NCBI GenBank assembly: GCA_018806915.1
Contig: JAGKQI010000069.1
Coordinates: forward strand, 496,001 to 560,000
Direction of reading: 5' to 3'
Origin: Phytophthora colocasiae
Taxonomy: Eukaryota > Oomycota > Peronosporomycetes > Peronosporales > Peronosporaceae
Length of the DNA stretch: 64,000 nucleotides
Shown here: one piece after another, positions 40,396 through 51,061 of the stretch
How positions within the stretch are numbered: position 1 is the first letter of the stretch
Layout of the letters: every line of letters starts with the position of its first letter
Notes under the pieces: model-generated
The model's database searches: none
What the model was told of the DNA's origin: nothing
What the model saw: only the letters and a program-made list of their open reading frames with translations
Made by a program: the position numbers and the translations under genes

Positions 40396-43262
40396 ATGGA
40401 AGTCTTGGCAATGAGCAGTACCAACTTCCGATCCAAACGCTTCCGTACTCAGTCACTGCTGCCTCCTCCGTTGCCATTGATCAATCTGCCGGAAGAATCC
40501 CGTCTCGCCTGCACTGGAGTTCTCGAACGACCAACACATTTACCTGTTCGTCGTCACATTCCCAACCGTGTAGCAATCGCTGCACTAAAATCCAGAACGG
40601 ACGGAGGTCCCAAGTGTCCACAAGACTTTGACAATCTTCAGCCTCCAAAACCCGAGCCAATTCTTAGAGAAAGTCGAACTTTACTAGACTCTGAAGCCGA
40701 AGAGTATCAAGAACTCCCAGAACTCGCACGACTGCACGTGTACGAGTACAACCAGCCAGAAATGTGTCGAAACAGCAGCACTCCAGACGATACTCTTCAC
40801 TTCGACTCGCTCTTTGAAGGGGGCAATTTACAGCGAGCCGAACGGATTTTCCGTTCCCTTACGAAACCTCAACAGGAATACGAACTGCTGATCCATCCAG
40901 ACACCAAGAACGGAGCGTATCGCCAGTGGTTTTACTTCGAAGTACGCAATGGGAAACCAGGAATCAACTACCGCTTCTCCCTCGTGAATCTGGCAAAAAG
41001 CGGTGCACTATTTGGCCAAGGTTTGCAACCGGTCGTGTATTCAGAGCAGGACGCTGCAATGAAAGGTGTAGGTTGGAGACATCGAGGCAGGAGTGTGTGG
41101 TACAGTGCTGCTACATCTCCTCTCGCTCCGCCTGGAGCCAACACACTGACATTCCAGTACCAGTTCGAACACGAGAATGACTGCGTCTACTTCGCGTGCA
41201 TCCAGCCGTACACTTACACAGGTACTTGCGACGTAGAAAAGAGCTCTCCATTCCATCCTGACCGTGGTAATTCGTTGCTGTAGATCTTATGGATTATGTG
41301 GAACTTCTCGAACGAGACCCCCAACGATCCGTAACTTGTCGTCGCACTGAATTGTGTCAAAGTTTAGCTGGAAATGCGTGTGATCTGCTCACCATTACGT
41401 CTCCAGGGAAGGATGGACTTGTGCAGAACGAACGTCGCAGTAAGTAGCTCGTACTTCACACTTCAAGCGTAGATTCTGACCGCTGTTTAGTTATTGTTTT
41501 ATCCGCAAGAGTCCATCCAGGTGAACCAAACAGTAGTTGGATGATGCAGGGAATGCTGGACTACCTCACAGGTCCAAGCACTGGCGCTGTGATCCTCCGA
41601 AGGAATTTTATCTTCAAGGTCGTCCCCATGCTCAACCCAGACGGAGTCATCAACGGCAACACTCGCGTGAGTTTGGCTGGCTGGGACCTCAACCGGAAAT
41701 GGAGCAACCCGATCGAGCAGCTCTTCCCCACGGTTTACCACCTCAAGCAACAACTCGCACACTTCCAAGCACATGGACGTGTAGCCATTTACTGCGATCT
41801 CCACGGCCACAGCATCAATAGGAACATCTTCACGTACGGTTGTTACACGTCCAAGAAGAAAACCGATACATCTAACCCTACAGTCAAGACGGACCCACGT
41901 GTATTTCCGATGATCGTAGCTCGTCACGCGCCATGTTTTTCCTTCTCCAGTTGTGACTTTAGTGTCCACAAGTCCAAGTTAACAACAGCTCGAGTCGTGG
42001 TGAATCAGGAGCTGGGAGTGACCAACAGCTACACACTCGAAGCTTCCTTCTGCGGTCCGGATTTTGGTGTTCATAAAGACACTCAATTCTCCACTTGGGA
42101 CCTGGAGGAAATGGGTCGATCTTGGTGCCAGAGTTTACTCGTTTACTACGGTCTCACACGCCAAGTCAAAGCGCTGGAGGCAGAGCGAGAGACGATATCA
42201 ACTCAGTCGATCAGCGTTGAATTACGTCCAACAGAAAGTCAAGTAGAAGCTGAAGACGAAGCGAGTGGTCTTCTCCTGGACTGTGAAGCAGCAATCTCAG
42301 CCTTGTTTACTCATTCAGCCATGGACACGAAGGATGACGCGATAGACTCGGACTTGTCTGGTGCAGAAGAAGAACCAATCCCTCCTAGTCCAGAGGAAAT
42401 ATCCCCAGATTCTCATAATGAGTGGAAGAAGCAAGGAGACGAAGGCGGAGGAGATGGAGAAGGGTATTCCAGCGCACCTGATACAGCTCCTACTTGTAGT
42501 AATCACACATCCAAGGTGAAGAAGAAAACTGGTAGACGGAAGCGTGGAAGTGTAGTATCCAAGCCAAAGTCTTCCTTCCCATCAACATCGAGAAAAACAG
42601 ACAGTAAGCCCAAGAAAAAGAAACACAAAGGCAAAGCTGAACTCCGACCTACCTCATCGACGAAAAGAGTCCCAACTTCGTCATTGGGATCAAAACCTGA
42701 AGATACGAGCGTCACGACTGCGTTAGAACCGGCAGGTTTTATCATTGTACAACCGCCTAAAGACAACTCTGAATCAGTTCCACGTACGACTCCGAAAGAG
42801 AAAAGAGCAGCCACCGCCAGACGATCAAAGAGTATAAGCAGTCGGCCGAAGCTCTCCCGTGACATTCCCAGAAGTATCACCAGTGCCATCCTGCAAGCCA
42901 CAATGAATGCAGACACGTGTCGCCTCCGTTCAATGACCGAGTATCAACGGACTCCAAGTGCCACGTTGCTAGTTCTTCCAAGTGTTCTGGGCGGAAGCTT
43001 CCGTGGTACAAATGCTGTTCCTCGGATCCTCAAAACAGCGCCAGTTTACAACGACCAAGAAAATTCTGCCAGGGAGGATAAAAGTCGCTTCAATCTGTCT
43101 CGAATGCGTTCCGAGCTTCCTGTTTTGGTACATTCCAGTAGAGACGAAGAGCAGCAGCGACTGTCACGGCGTCCGTCAAGAGGACAGGAGAACGATGACG
43201 TCCGATCTGATGCGAGTTCTGATGAACGATCCGAACCAGAAGCGTACGGCTCCAGCTTTTGA
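40396..43262 (+). CDS. Cytosolic carboxypeptidase (M14 family, Nna1/CCP-like)
   Basis: Three exons: 40396-41221, 41284-41439 and 41491-43262, joined across GT-AG introns of 62 and 51 bp; both junctions keep the frame. The N-terminal domain has the CCP signature FDSLFEGGNL...[10 protein letters not shown]...QWFYFEVRN. The zinc site is HPGE (His at 41514, Glu at 41523) and DLHGH (His at 41802); the catalytic glutamate is in YTLEASF (42039). The Ser/Lys-rich tail of about 350 residues is low complexity. CCPs remove glutamates from tubulin and other proteins, relevant for flagella and the cytoskeleton. The gene looks intact and is the source of the truncated duplicate at 36925. An ATG five codons later is also possible. 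Confidence 0.9.
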
Positions 43263-43348
43263 ATTCACCTGTTGAATTAATACAAACACAACGAGGTGAC
43301 TGAAGAAATCAACCGAGCTGCGTTATCCGATACCTTCTAGTCCTTGCC

Positions 43349-44340
43349 CTATTCCAGTGCTGGAGCTAGAAGCTCCGTCATACTAACCAGCTGACGCTGC
43401 AGCTCTTTGATCCCGAAGTTTTCCTTCACACTACTCACTTGAATAATCGGATTCATGCTCTGTCCACAAATAAAATTAGTCCACCTCTGAAGGTTATTGC
43501 TCTTACAACTGTCCCCCTCACCATTCTGTCCGCATTGAGCGCAATCTCTTGAGCCTTCTGGACCTGTTTCTCCAATTCACTCCTCGTCACAGCGTCCACC
43601 TTAGTAAACACCACTTGGTACAGAGCCCCCAGCTCGTGCAGGAAGTCCATGAAGTCGTGGTCCGCCGGTCCCAGGCCTCTACGAGCGTCCACCACGAGCA
43701 TGGTCGTCTTCAAGTTGTTACCACGTCGTCCTTCCACGTATCCTCCCACCAGCGTGTGCCACTCGTCCACCACCTTCTTTGGGGCCGTCGCGAAGCCGAA
43801 GCCAGGCATGTCCACAAGGGACAGATCGGGTAAACTGCCCTTTTTACCTCCAACACTGAGGAAGTGCAGCTGCTGCGTGCGTCCAGGCGTCTTGGACGTC
43901 CGCACGAGTGTCTTCTGCCCTGTAATAGCGTTAATCAGGGACGATTTACCGGCGTTGGAGCGACCTGCAAATGCTATTTCAGGCACGCCCCACTGTGGTA
44001 GATCAGTCGGATCCGACGTAGACGTAATCAGGGTACTGTCCACCTTGAACAGTCGGTTCACAATGTCCACTTCATGTGGACGCAGTTGCGGAGGAGCCGA
44101 CACACCTGTGATTGGCCAAAATACTGGCAGGTTGGCCAGTCGTGCCTGCTTCTTGCGTGCCTTCTTGGGCGAGTTGGAAGCTGTGGAGAAAAGTGCACCT
44201 GCATATGATGTAGCAGCAGCTGTGGGTGGAAGATTAGAGGCGCAAACACAACGTGGAGCTCGTAATAGCGCCCGGAATTGACGCGACACTAGCATCGTTT
44301 TTGTGGTGGTGGAGGAAGGATAAGTTGGTGTGTGACACAT
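43349..44340 (-). CDS. EngB/YihA-type GTP-binding protein, probably mitochondrial
   Basis: Exons 44340-43522 and 43459-43349 with a 62-bp intron (GTGAGG...GGACAG). Exon 2 supplies the family C-terminus MNPIIQVSSVKENFGIKEL. GTPase motifs are G1 GRSNAGKSS at 126-134, TPGRTQQLHF at 151-160, DMPGFGF at 177-183 and G4 TKVD at 246-249. A basic, hydroxylated N-terminus before residue 60 fits a mitochondrial presequence; the second Met at 44295 (MLVSRQFRALLR) is a likely alternative start. EngB proteins assist assembly of the large ribosomal subunit. It converges on the carboxypeptidase gene, 86 bases apart. Confidence 0.92.
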
Positions 44341-45021
44341 TGTTCAGAGTACATGTGCAAAACAAATTGGACGTCAGAGGAACCGATTGTACGAGATGGG
44401 ATTGATTACTGTATAAAGAGCACTTTAGATGGGGGGGACGACACTTTTACTGTGCCCTTTTCTCTTTTCCAAGCATGGTTACCAGTGAACCTACAGCTGG
44501 AGTAAATTATGGTTCCTGTTCCTCCTCTAAGTTTTTTGTTGGTTAGGGAGGAGATATCTTACCGACGCCTAGATATTTAGGAACTTCATCCCCCGCGTGG
44601 CCGAGAAGCGTACGCAGTATGTAAACTCTCGCTATGATAACGAGATCCGAAGAACACACAAAAAGAAGAAGAAAACAGTCGATTAACTTTTAGTGGACAG
44701 CTGTATGCTACTACCTTCATATCAATTCTACCTTCGCGGCATCCATAATATGGATTCCATATGCGTTGTCTTGGAAAGTTTGAAAGCAGTTCGGTTCGTT
44801 GGGGCTCGAAACTCAAAACGTCGCAGGCAAAAAGACTAATCAAAGAGACGGAATTCTTCGTAAGCTTCACGGACAAATTAACAGATCCCAAAACTGTATC
44901 GAGCCCTTCCATGTCTGATCGTACAGTACATGTAGCTTTAGTCGACGTGAGCACCAAGAGATTTGTTTCCGCCTCAACTTTTGGCTTCCAAGTATTCAGT
45001 TCTCCTTTCGCCCTCCCAGAT
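44341..45021. other. Divergent intergenic region
   Basis: Lies between the divergent EngB and RXLR genes and should hold both promoters. Short open frames on either strand show no protein-like features. No RNA gene recognised. Confidence 0.55.
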
Positions 45022-45028
45022 TCACATT
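45022..45028 (+). promoter_or_regulatory. Oomycete Inr-like element of RXLR gene
   Basis: TCACATT fits YCAYTYY and lies 19 to 25 bases before the RXLR ATG. Confidence 0.5.
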
Positions 45029-45046
45029 GATACTGTCCCGGTATTC

Positions 45047-45613
45047 ATGCGCTGGGCACTGGTTTATATGGCGTCGTTGGCACTTGTCACTCTCAATATT
45101 GAAGCTTTGGGAGTCGTTCTACCAGTTAAATCTACTCACGACCAACGACTTCTGAGAACTTCCTCCACTTCGACTAAAACATCTACAAATGACACGGAAG
45201 AAAGGGCAATTGACGCTGCGATCATCGCACGACTCAATGACGAGTGGCAGGCTGCGGTGATGCGTGCCGCCTATGCTCACTGGTTCGAAGGAGGCAAGAC
45301 AAAAGCGGATGTCCGACTGATAATGGGTCTCCCAGCTACAGGAGAGGCCGTTGGGTACGCGAATTGGACGAAATATCTGAAATACTTGGAGTTTTTGAAG
45401 GAGAAGGAAGTAGAAGCAGCTAATATCGCCGCAGTTACGGCTTACAAGTGGAGAAGAGTCTACAAGGACTGGTTCTTCGGCCAGAAGACGTTCGAAGACG
45501 TGCGTGTGATCCTCAAAATACCTCTTCAAGGTGATCATGTCGACCATGTCAACTGGAAAGTTTTTCAAAACTACTTGAAATTCTACAAGGAATTCTCCCA
45601 GTTGTTCACGTAA
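45047..45613 (+). CDS. RXLR-dEER effector with two tandem W-motif repeats
   Basis: 188 residues starting at MRWALVYMAS, chosen because a signal peptide (about 1-22) begins there although the frame is open further upstream. RLLR at 34-37 fits RXLR and EER at 51-53 follows after a Ser/Thr-rich spacer. The mature part holds two related units: HWFEGGKTKADVRLIMGLP...YANWTKYLKYL and DWFFGQKTFEDVRVILKIP...HVNWKVFQNYL. RXLR effectors are secreted and act inside host cells. Host target unknown. No introns or breaks. It sits between housekeeping genes and a membrane protein cluster. Confidence 0.9.
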   Translation: MRWALVYMASLALVTLNIEALGVVLPVKSTHDQRLLRTSSTSTKTSTNDTEERAIDAAIIARLNDEWQAAVMRAAYAHWFEGGKTKADVRLIMGLPATGEAVGYANWTKYLKYLEFLKEKEVEAANIAAVTAYKWRRVYKDWFFGQKTFEDVRVILKIPLQGDHVDHVNWKVFQNYLKFYKEFSQLFT

Positions 45614-45797
45614 GGCTGAATTTTACATAGGGGGTTTTATTTCTGGAGGTTGACGTTAAAGTCACTTTTCCCAGTCCACAATGGCTCAGACGTCGCTATC
45701 AAGATGGAGTTTACGTTTGCTCAGTGGATGGAAGCGTCTTCAAGTGAGCTACTACGGTGGGAAATATTCCATCCATCGTCTTCTTGCTCTGGAAGAT

Positions 45798-46213
45798 TGT
45801 TGAGATTGCACTTCGCCGTCTCCTATACTGGGTCCCTACCTCGAAGCACGCAGCTTTCACGCGCACAACGCGTGCCAAGTGAGGACAACAGTGGAAGACG
45901 CGTGGATGCTGCAATACGATTGGCGGTCTACCTTGGATACACTATTCTGATTGGACGAGAACTTCAATTTGCTGATCTCAAGATGTGCACAAATCGTTCC
46001 CGTTACATCAATCGTTCCCGTTACATCAAGCGTTCCCGTTTCACAAGGCGTTCCCGTTACATCAAGCGTTCCCGTTTCACAAAGGTCTACAAGGGGAGCT
46101 CAAGGAGAGCAAGGGTAGATTAGTGAATGCGGGCTAACTCAATAAACTCACTTTTGGATTTACTTCCTCCTACTCACTTCACTATCAAGCCTCGATTCGC
46201 TATACTCTCAATT
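45798..46213 (+). repeat. copia-2 LTR 1
   Basis: 416 bp, begins TGTTGAG and ends CTCAATT. Contains the 18-bp repeat array at 45995-46084. Confidence 0.9.
45995..46084 (+). repeat. 18-bp tandem repeats in copia-2 LTR
   Basis: Five 18-bp units of the type CGTTCCCGTTACATCAAG, alternating with CGTTCCCGTTTCACAAGG. The same arrays are at 50841-50930 and 55172-55261. Confidence 0.9.
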
Positions 46214-46228
46214 GGTTATGAGCCCAAG
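46214..46228 (+). other. copia-2 primer binding site, copy 1 (half-tRNA iMet type)
   Basis: GGTTATGAGCCCAAG follows the LTR; the first 12 bases are complementary to the initiator tRNA-Met anticodon arm. The gag ATG (46218) lies inside it. The second copy is at 51058-51072. Confidence 0.8.
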
Positions 46229-47027
46229 CTACGCCGACAACATCGACAAGCTCGTGGAAGACAACTACTTCCACTGGGAGTTCAACATGCGGATGAAGCT
46301 CGCTCGGAAGGGACTGCTACCGCAGATCATCAAGCCCGAGTTCGACCAAGTGAGTGATCGCTCCACGGCGGAATGGAAGACCAACGATTTGAAGGCACTT
46401 GGTGTTATCGCTGGAGACGTGAGTCTCACGTACCAAGTCTACGTCCGTGGAGCACTGACTGCCGCTGAGGCGTGGACGATGCTCGAGGAGCACTTCAACA
46501 AGAAGACGCTCAAGAACCGGCTTCTCGTCACCAAGAAGTTGAACAACTTCAAGATGGAGCCCGGGACCAAGTTCGCTTCCCACGTCGATCAGTTCAAGGA
46601 GATCGTCCTCCAGATGGAGACGATCGGTGAGACTCTGGATGAGACTCGCCAGCTCGTGTTGCTCCTTGGCAGTCTGACGGACGAGTACAAGATGATATGT
46701 ACTGTCCTCGAGAATACGCCAAACGTGTCGCTGGCCTACGCGATTCAAGCTCTCTCTGGTGTTCAAGCTTCGGATGAATCGTCATCGGCTCAAGGGAAGG
46801 CTTTCGCTACGAAGAAGAAGGACTTCGGTGGCAAGCGTCGCTTCAACGGCAAGTGCTTCTACTGCAAGAAGCAAGGGCACCGAGAGTTCGAGTGCCGCAA
46901 GAAGAAAGCCGACCAAGAACGAGGGCAAGCTGCGCAAGAGGAAGCGTCCGACGACTTCTCGTTCATGGCTACGAGTGCGATGACCAAGAGTGATGGCTCG
47001 TCGACTCTGGTGCAAGTTCGCACATGA
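46218..47027 (+). CDS. copia-2 gag, copy 1
   Basis: Starts MSPSYADNIDKLVEDNYFHW. UBN2-type Gag (ALTAAEAWTMLEEHF, LLVTKKLNNFKM) and zinc knuckle CFYCKKQGHREFEC (CX2CX4HX4C). Stop at 47025. It overlaps the pol frame by 34 bases. Confidence 0.9.
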   Translation: MSPSYADNIDKLVEDNYFHWEFNMRMKLARKGLLPQIIKPEFDQVSDRSTAEWKTNDLKALGVIAGDVSLTYQVYVRGALTAAEAWTMLEEHFNKKTLKNRLLVTKKLNNFKMEPGTKFASHVDQFKEIVLQMETIGETLDETRQLVLLLGSLTDEYKMICTVLENTPNVSLAYAIQALSGVQASDESSSAQGKAFATKKKDFGGKRRFNGKCFYCKKQGHREFECRKKKADQERGQAAQEEASDDFSFMATSAMTKSDGSSTLVQVRT

Positions 47028-50000
47028 CCAGCGTCCGGGACAAGTTTGTGTCCATGAAGGAGCTGAAGACGCCAGTCCGCATCACGATCGCGGATGGCTC
47101 GAAAATCGGCGCAGTTGCAAAGGGCACCGTCGGGTTGAAGCTGATGGACGGGAAGTCTGTCAAGCTGTCGGATGTCCTGTACATCCCAGAAGTTGAAGGA
47201 AGCCTCATCTCGGTGTCGAAGCTGGCCGAGAAAGGAGTCGTCGCCCAGTTCAGCAAGGACAAGTGTACCTTTCGCTACGGGGACGCTACTGTGATGGAAG
47301 CTAAGCGCTGTGGAAATGTCTACAAGCTGAAGACAGTGGGGGACGAGGTGTGTCATGCTGCAACGACCACTCGTAAGGAGCCATGGGCTGTTGTGCACGC
47401 CCGACTCGGCCTGCAGCGGGGCTGCGTAGGTGTGCACGGCACAGAGGAAGTTGGGTTGACTCGTAGAGTCCTGCTTGCAAGGCACTAGCCTTCGGTTCTA
47501 TACAAGAACCAAGTAGTCCACTAAATACGGGACTCTCACAATCAGTGTCCCTATAATAAAGGAACTAACACTAATTATGTAAAATGCAAACTGATTTTTA
47601 TTTATTTTATTGCCCTAATCCTGAATGTAACGGATTTAGTATCTAACATACTAAATCCTAATCAAATGTAATGTGTGGCTCTGAGCTAACAGCCAGCAAC
47701 TGGCTACATATGTGACGTGTGAGAAACACTATGTGTTGTACACGGATCTGTGACTTGTGACCTGGATGGTGTATACCACACCTATTGTAGCCAAGGCGCG
47801 CAGCACCGTGTAACCCCGTTACACGGCCACATCCCGTTCAAGCGTTATGAGAAACTACTTACCATGGCAGAAGGAGTGCCTCGCATTACAAATGGAGTCC
47901 CTGGGGACGACGTATGCGCTGGCTGCTGCATGGGCAAGATGAAAGCTGACGACTATCAAAGGCATCCGGAGAAGGTCGTCAAGAGTACAGGTGTGCTTGA
48001 ACTGGTGCATACGGACGTGATGGGTCCGATGCAGACGAGGACACCTGGTGGTTGCACGTACGTTGTGACATTCATTGACGACTACTCACGTCACGTGACC
48101 GTCCACTTCATGAAAGCGAAGTCGGAGGTGCTGTCCAAGTTCAAAATCTACAAGGCAGCGATGGAGAGCAAGAGTATCAAGCGTCTGCGTTCGGACAATG
48201 GTGGTGAATACACCGGTCGCCAGTTCAAGGCGTTCCTCAACCAGCATGGCATCAAGCATGAGAAGACGGTGCCATACACGCCTCAGCAGAACGGTCTGGC
48301 TGAGCGCATGAACCGGAGCCTCGTGGAGATGGCTCGTTGTCTGCTCTACCATGAGAGCGTCAACAAGAAGTGGTGGGCCGAGGCGGTCAACACTGCTGCG
48401 TGGATCATCAATCGGATCCCCAACTCGGTGACTGTGAAGACACCGTTCGAGATTGTGCACAAATCGAAGCCACAGCTCAGGAACGTCAAGGTGTTTGGTG
48501 CTCTTGGCTACGCTCACATCCCCGACGAGAAGCGTCGCAAGTTGGATGCCAAAGCGTTCACATGTCGTTTCCTTGGATACGAGGATGGTGTGAAGGGCTA
48601 CCGAGTCCTCAATGTGTCAACGGGTAAGGTGCAAATCGTTCGCACTGTGAAGTTCATCGAAACGATCAATCCCCAGCACCTCATGGTACAGGATGAAGAT
48701 GAACCAGCAACCAACGTGCCTGTCATGAGTGGACAACCGTCCAAGGGTTCAATGGAGATTGTTCCGGTCGTTGTTGAAGGTGCTGACGTCATTCCACTTC
48801 AACGTGACGTGAACAGTCAAATCATCCCTTACGAGTCCACCCATCCCATGATTACTCGTTCGCGTACTCGTAACATCGACGAAATTGACGATCCTGAAGA
48901 GGCTGGCGCAACCAAGAAGCAGATTATCCTGCCGTCAACCACGGGGACCAAGCGTCAGAAGATGACACAAGAAAGGGTTAAACCAAGTGGCGAACTGCTC
49001 GCACTTGAAGGTGGCCAAGCTATGGCTGCATCGGAGGAAGTCCCCAAGACGTATACAGAGGCGACGTCAGGCGAGGACAGCGATGAATGGAAGAAGGCAA
49101 TTGCAAGTGAATTGGAGTCACTTACTGCAAACAAGACATGGAAGCTGGTACCAAGACCGGCTCACCAGCGCCCGATCGGATGTCGGTGGGTGTTCGCGTT
49201 GAAGCGCAACGAGAAAGGAGAAGTGACCCGGTACAAGGCTCGTCTCGTCGCCAAGGGGTACTCTCAGCGTCACGGGATTGACTATGAAGAGACGTACGCG
49301 CCAGTGGCATACCTGAACTCGATCCGTGCTGTGCTGGCTAAGTGCTGTGCTGAAGGATTTGAGATCGAGCAATGCGACGTGGATACGGCGTTCCTGTATG
49401 GAAAGCTCGACGAAGAAATTTACATGGAATTGCCTGAAGGTCTGCGTGAGCTCCTGACGATGGCCGATGCTAAAAGTGAAGAAGACGTCGTCTGCCTACT
49501 CCTGCAAAGTTTGTATGGCCTGAAGCAAGCATCTCGTGTTTGGAACGAGACGATCGATGGTCACTTAAAAGACATGGGTTTCAAGGCGGCTGATGCTGAT
49601 CCCTGTGTATACACCCGAGGTGATGGTGACGATGAATGTATCGTGTGTCTTTACGTCGACGACATGCTGATTGCTTCAAAGGACAAGGGTGTCATCGCGT
49701 CAGTGAAGGCTGGCATCGCGGACAAATTCCGGATCAAGGACCTCGGACGCGCTCGATTTATTCTCGGATTGAGATCGACTACGATATGGACAATAAAACA
49801 TTGGCCATCTCTCAACGCGCATATACAGAGTCGATCATCAAGAAATTCGGTCAAGAAAACGCGAAGCCAAGCCTGATGCCACTGGATCCAAGTCTTCACT
49901 TGACCAAGGACGACGGCACGCAGACAGAGGAGTACAAGGCCAAGGTGAAGTCAAGGCCTACCGATCGCTCATCGGTAGCCTCATGTATCTGACATGCGGA

Positions 50001-50636
50001 ACACGACCTGACATTGCGGTTGCTGTTGCCAAGTTGAGTCGCTTCCTGGAAAACCCAGGTGAGGCGCATTGGAATGCGGGAATCAAGGTGGTGCGCTACC
50101 TGCTGAAGACCAAGGAAGTGGGTATCATGTACGATGGCCTACTGGGAACTGAGATGACGGCTTACTCGGATGCTGACTGGGCCGGTAACCGTGACGACAG
50201 ACGCTCAGTGAGCGGAATGATGCTCATGATGTGTGGTGCTCCGGTGGTGTGGCGTTCGACGTTCCAGAAGACGGTCGCACTGAGTTCTACTGAGGCAGAG
50301 TACATGGCTCTGAGTGAGTGCATCAAAGAAGTAGTATGGCTGCGTCGACTACTCAAGGACATTGGTGCAAAGCAAGTGGACCCTACGGTGATCTACGAGG
50401 ACAACCAGGGTGCCATGGCTTTGGCAAAGAATGTCGGTTATCAAGCTCGCACCAAGCACATCGACATTTGCTACCATTTCATCCGAGAGAAGATTGCCAG
50501 TGGCGAGGTTGAGCTGACCTACCAGGAGTCTAAGAACCAACTAGCGGACTACTTGACCAAGGGCCTCTCTTCCAAGACGTTGCGCTACTTGATGGAACGC
50601 AGCAACGTCATTCCCAAGTTCGAGACGTCGAATTGA
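46994..50636 (+). pseudogene. copia-2 pol, copy 1, interrupted by solo LTR and frameshifts
   Basis: The protease DSGASSHMT is in the -1 frame relative to gag; pol opens right after a TGA. GAG-pre-integrase HARLG is cut by the solo LTR at 47412. Integrase has CAGCCMGKM, VHTDVMGPM, RSDNGGEYT and TPQQNGLAERMN. RT has the SLYGLKQASRVW block and YVDDMLIAS. RNase H has SDADWAGNRDDRRS, STEAEYMA and TKHIDICYHF. One-base losses near 49769 and 49956 also shift the frame. Confidence 0.9.
47412..47823. mobile_element. Solo LTR of an unrelated retroelement inside copia-2 copy 1
   Basis: 412 bp starting TGCAGCGGGG and ending CCCCGTTACA, with a 5-bp duplication CGGCC on both sides (47407-47411, 47824-47828). 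Copy 2 of copia-2 has the empty site with one CGGCC. No coding capacity; AT-rich middle. The partner element is not in the window. Confidence 0.85.
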
Positions 50637-50643
50637 GTGGGGG
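50631..50643 (+). other. copia-2 polypurine tract, copy 1
   Basis: TTGAGTGGGGG directly precedes the middle LTR; the same tract precedes LTR 3 near 54962-54974. Confidence 0.7.
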
Positions 50644-51057
50644 TGTTGAGATTGCACTTCGCCGTCTCCTATACTGGGTCCCTACCTCGAAGCACGCAGC
50701 TTTCACGCGCACAACGCGTGCCAAGTGAGGACAACAGTGGAAGACGCGTGGATGCTGCAATACGATTGGCGGTCTACCTTGGATACACTATTCTGATTGG
50801 ACGAGAACTTCAATTTGCTGATCTCAAGATGTGCACAAATCGTTCCCGTTACATCAATCGTTCCCGTTACATCAAGCGTTCCCGTTTCACAAGGCGTTCC
50901 CGTTACATCAAGCGTTCCCGTTTCACAAAGGTCTACAAGGAGCTCAAGGAGAGCAAGGGTAGATTAGTGAATGCGGGCTAACTCAATAAACTCACTTTTG
51001 GATTTACTTCCTCCTACTCACTTCACTATCAAGCCTCGATTCGCTATACTCTCAATT
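50644..51057 (+). repeat. copia-2 LTR 2 (shared middle LTR)
   Basis: 414 bp, lacks GG at the position of 46095 relative to LTR 1 and LTR 3; otherwise apparently identical. Confidence 0.9.
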
Positions 51058-51061
51058 GGTT

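Noticed and set aside
44586..45030. Overlapping small frames in the EngB-RXLR intergenic region
   Set aside because: No signal peptide, domain or paralogue support; probably chance.
46859..47485. Minus-strand frame opposite copia-2 gag-pol, also at 51703
   Set aside because: Present in both copies only because the copies are identical; it lies antisense to the zinc knuckle and protease.
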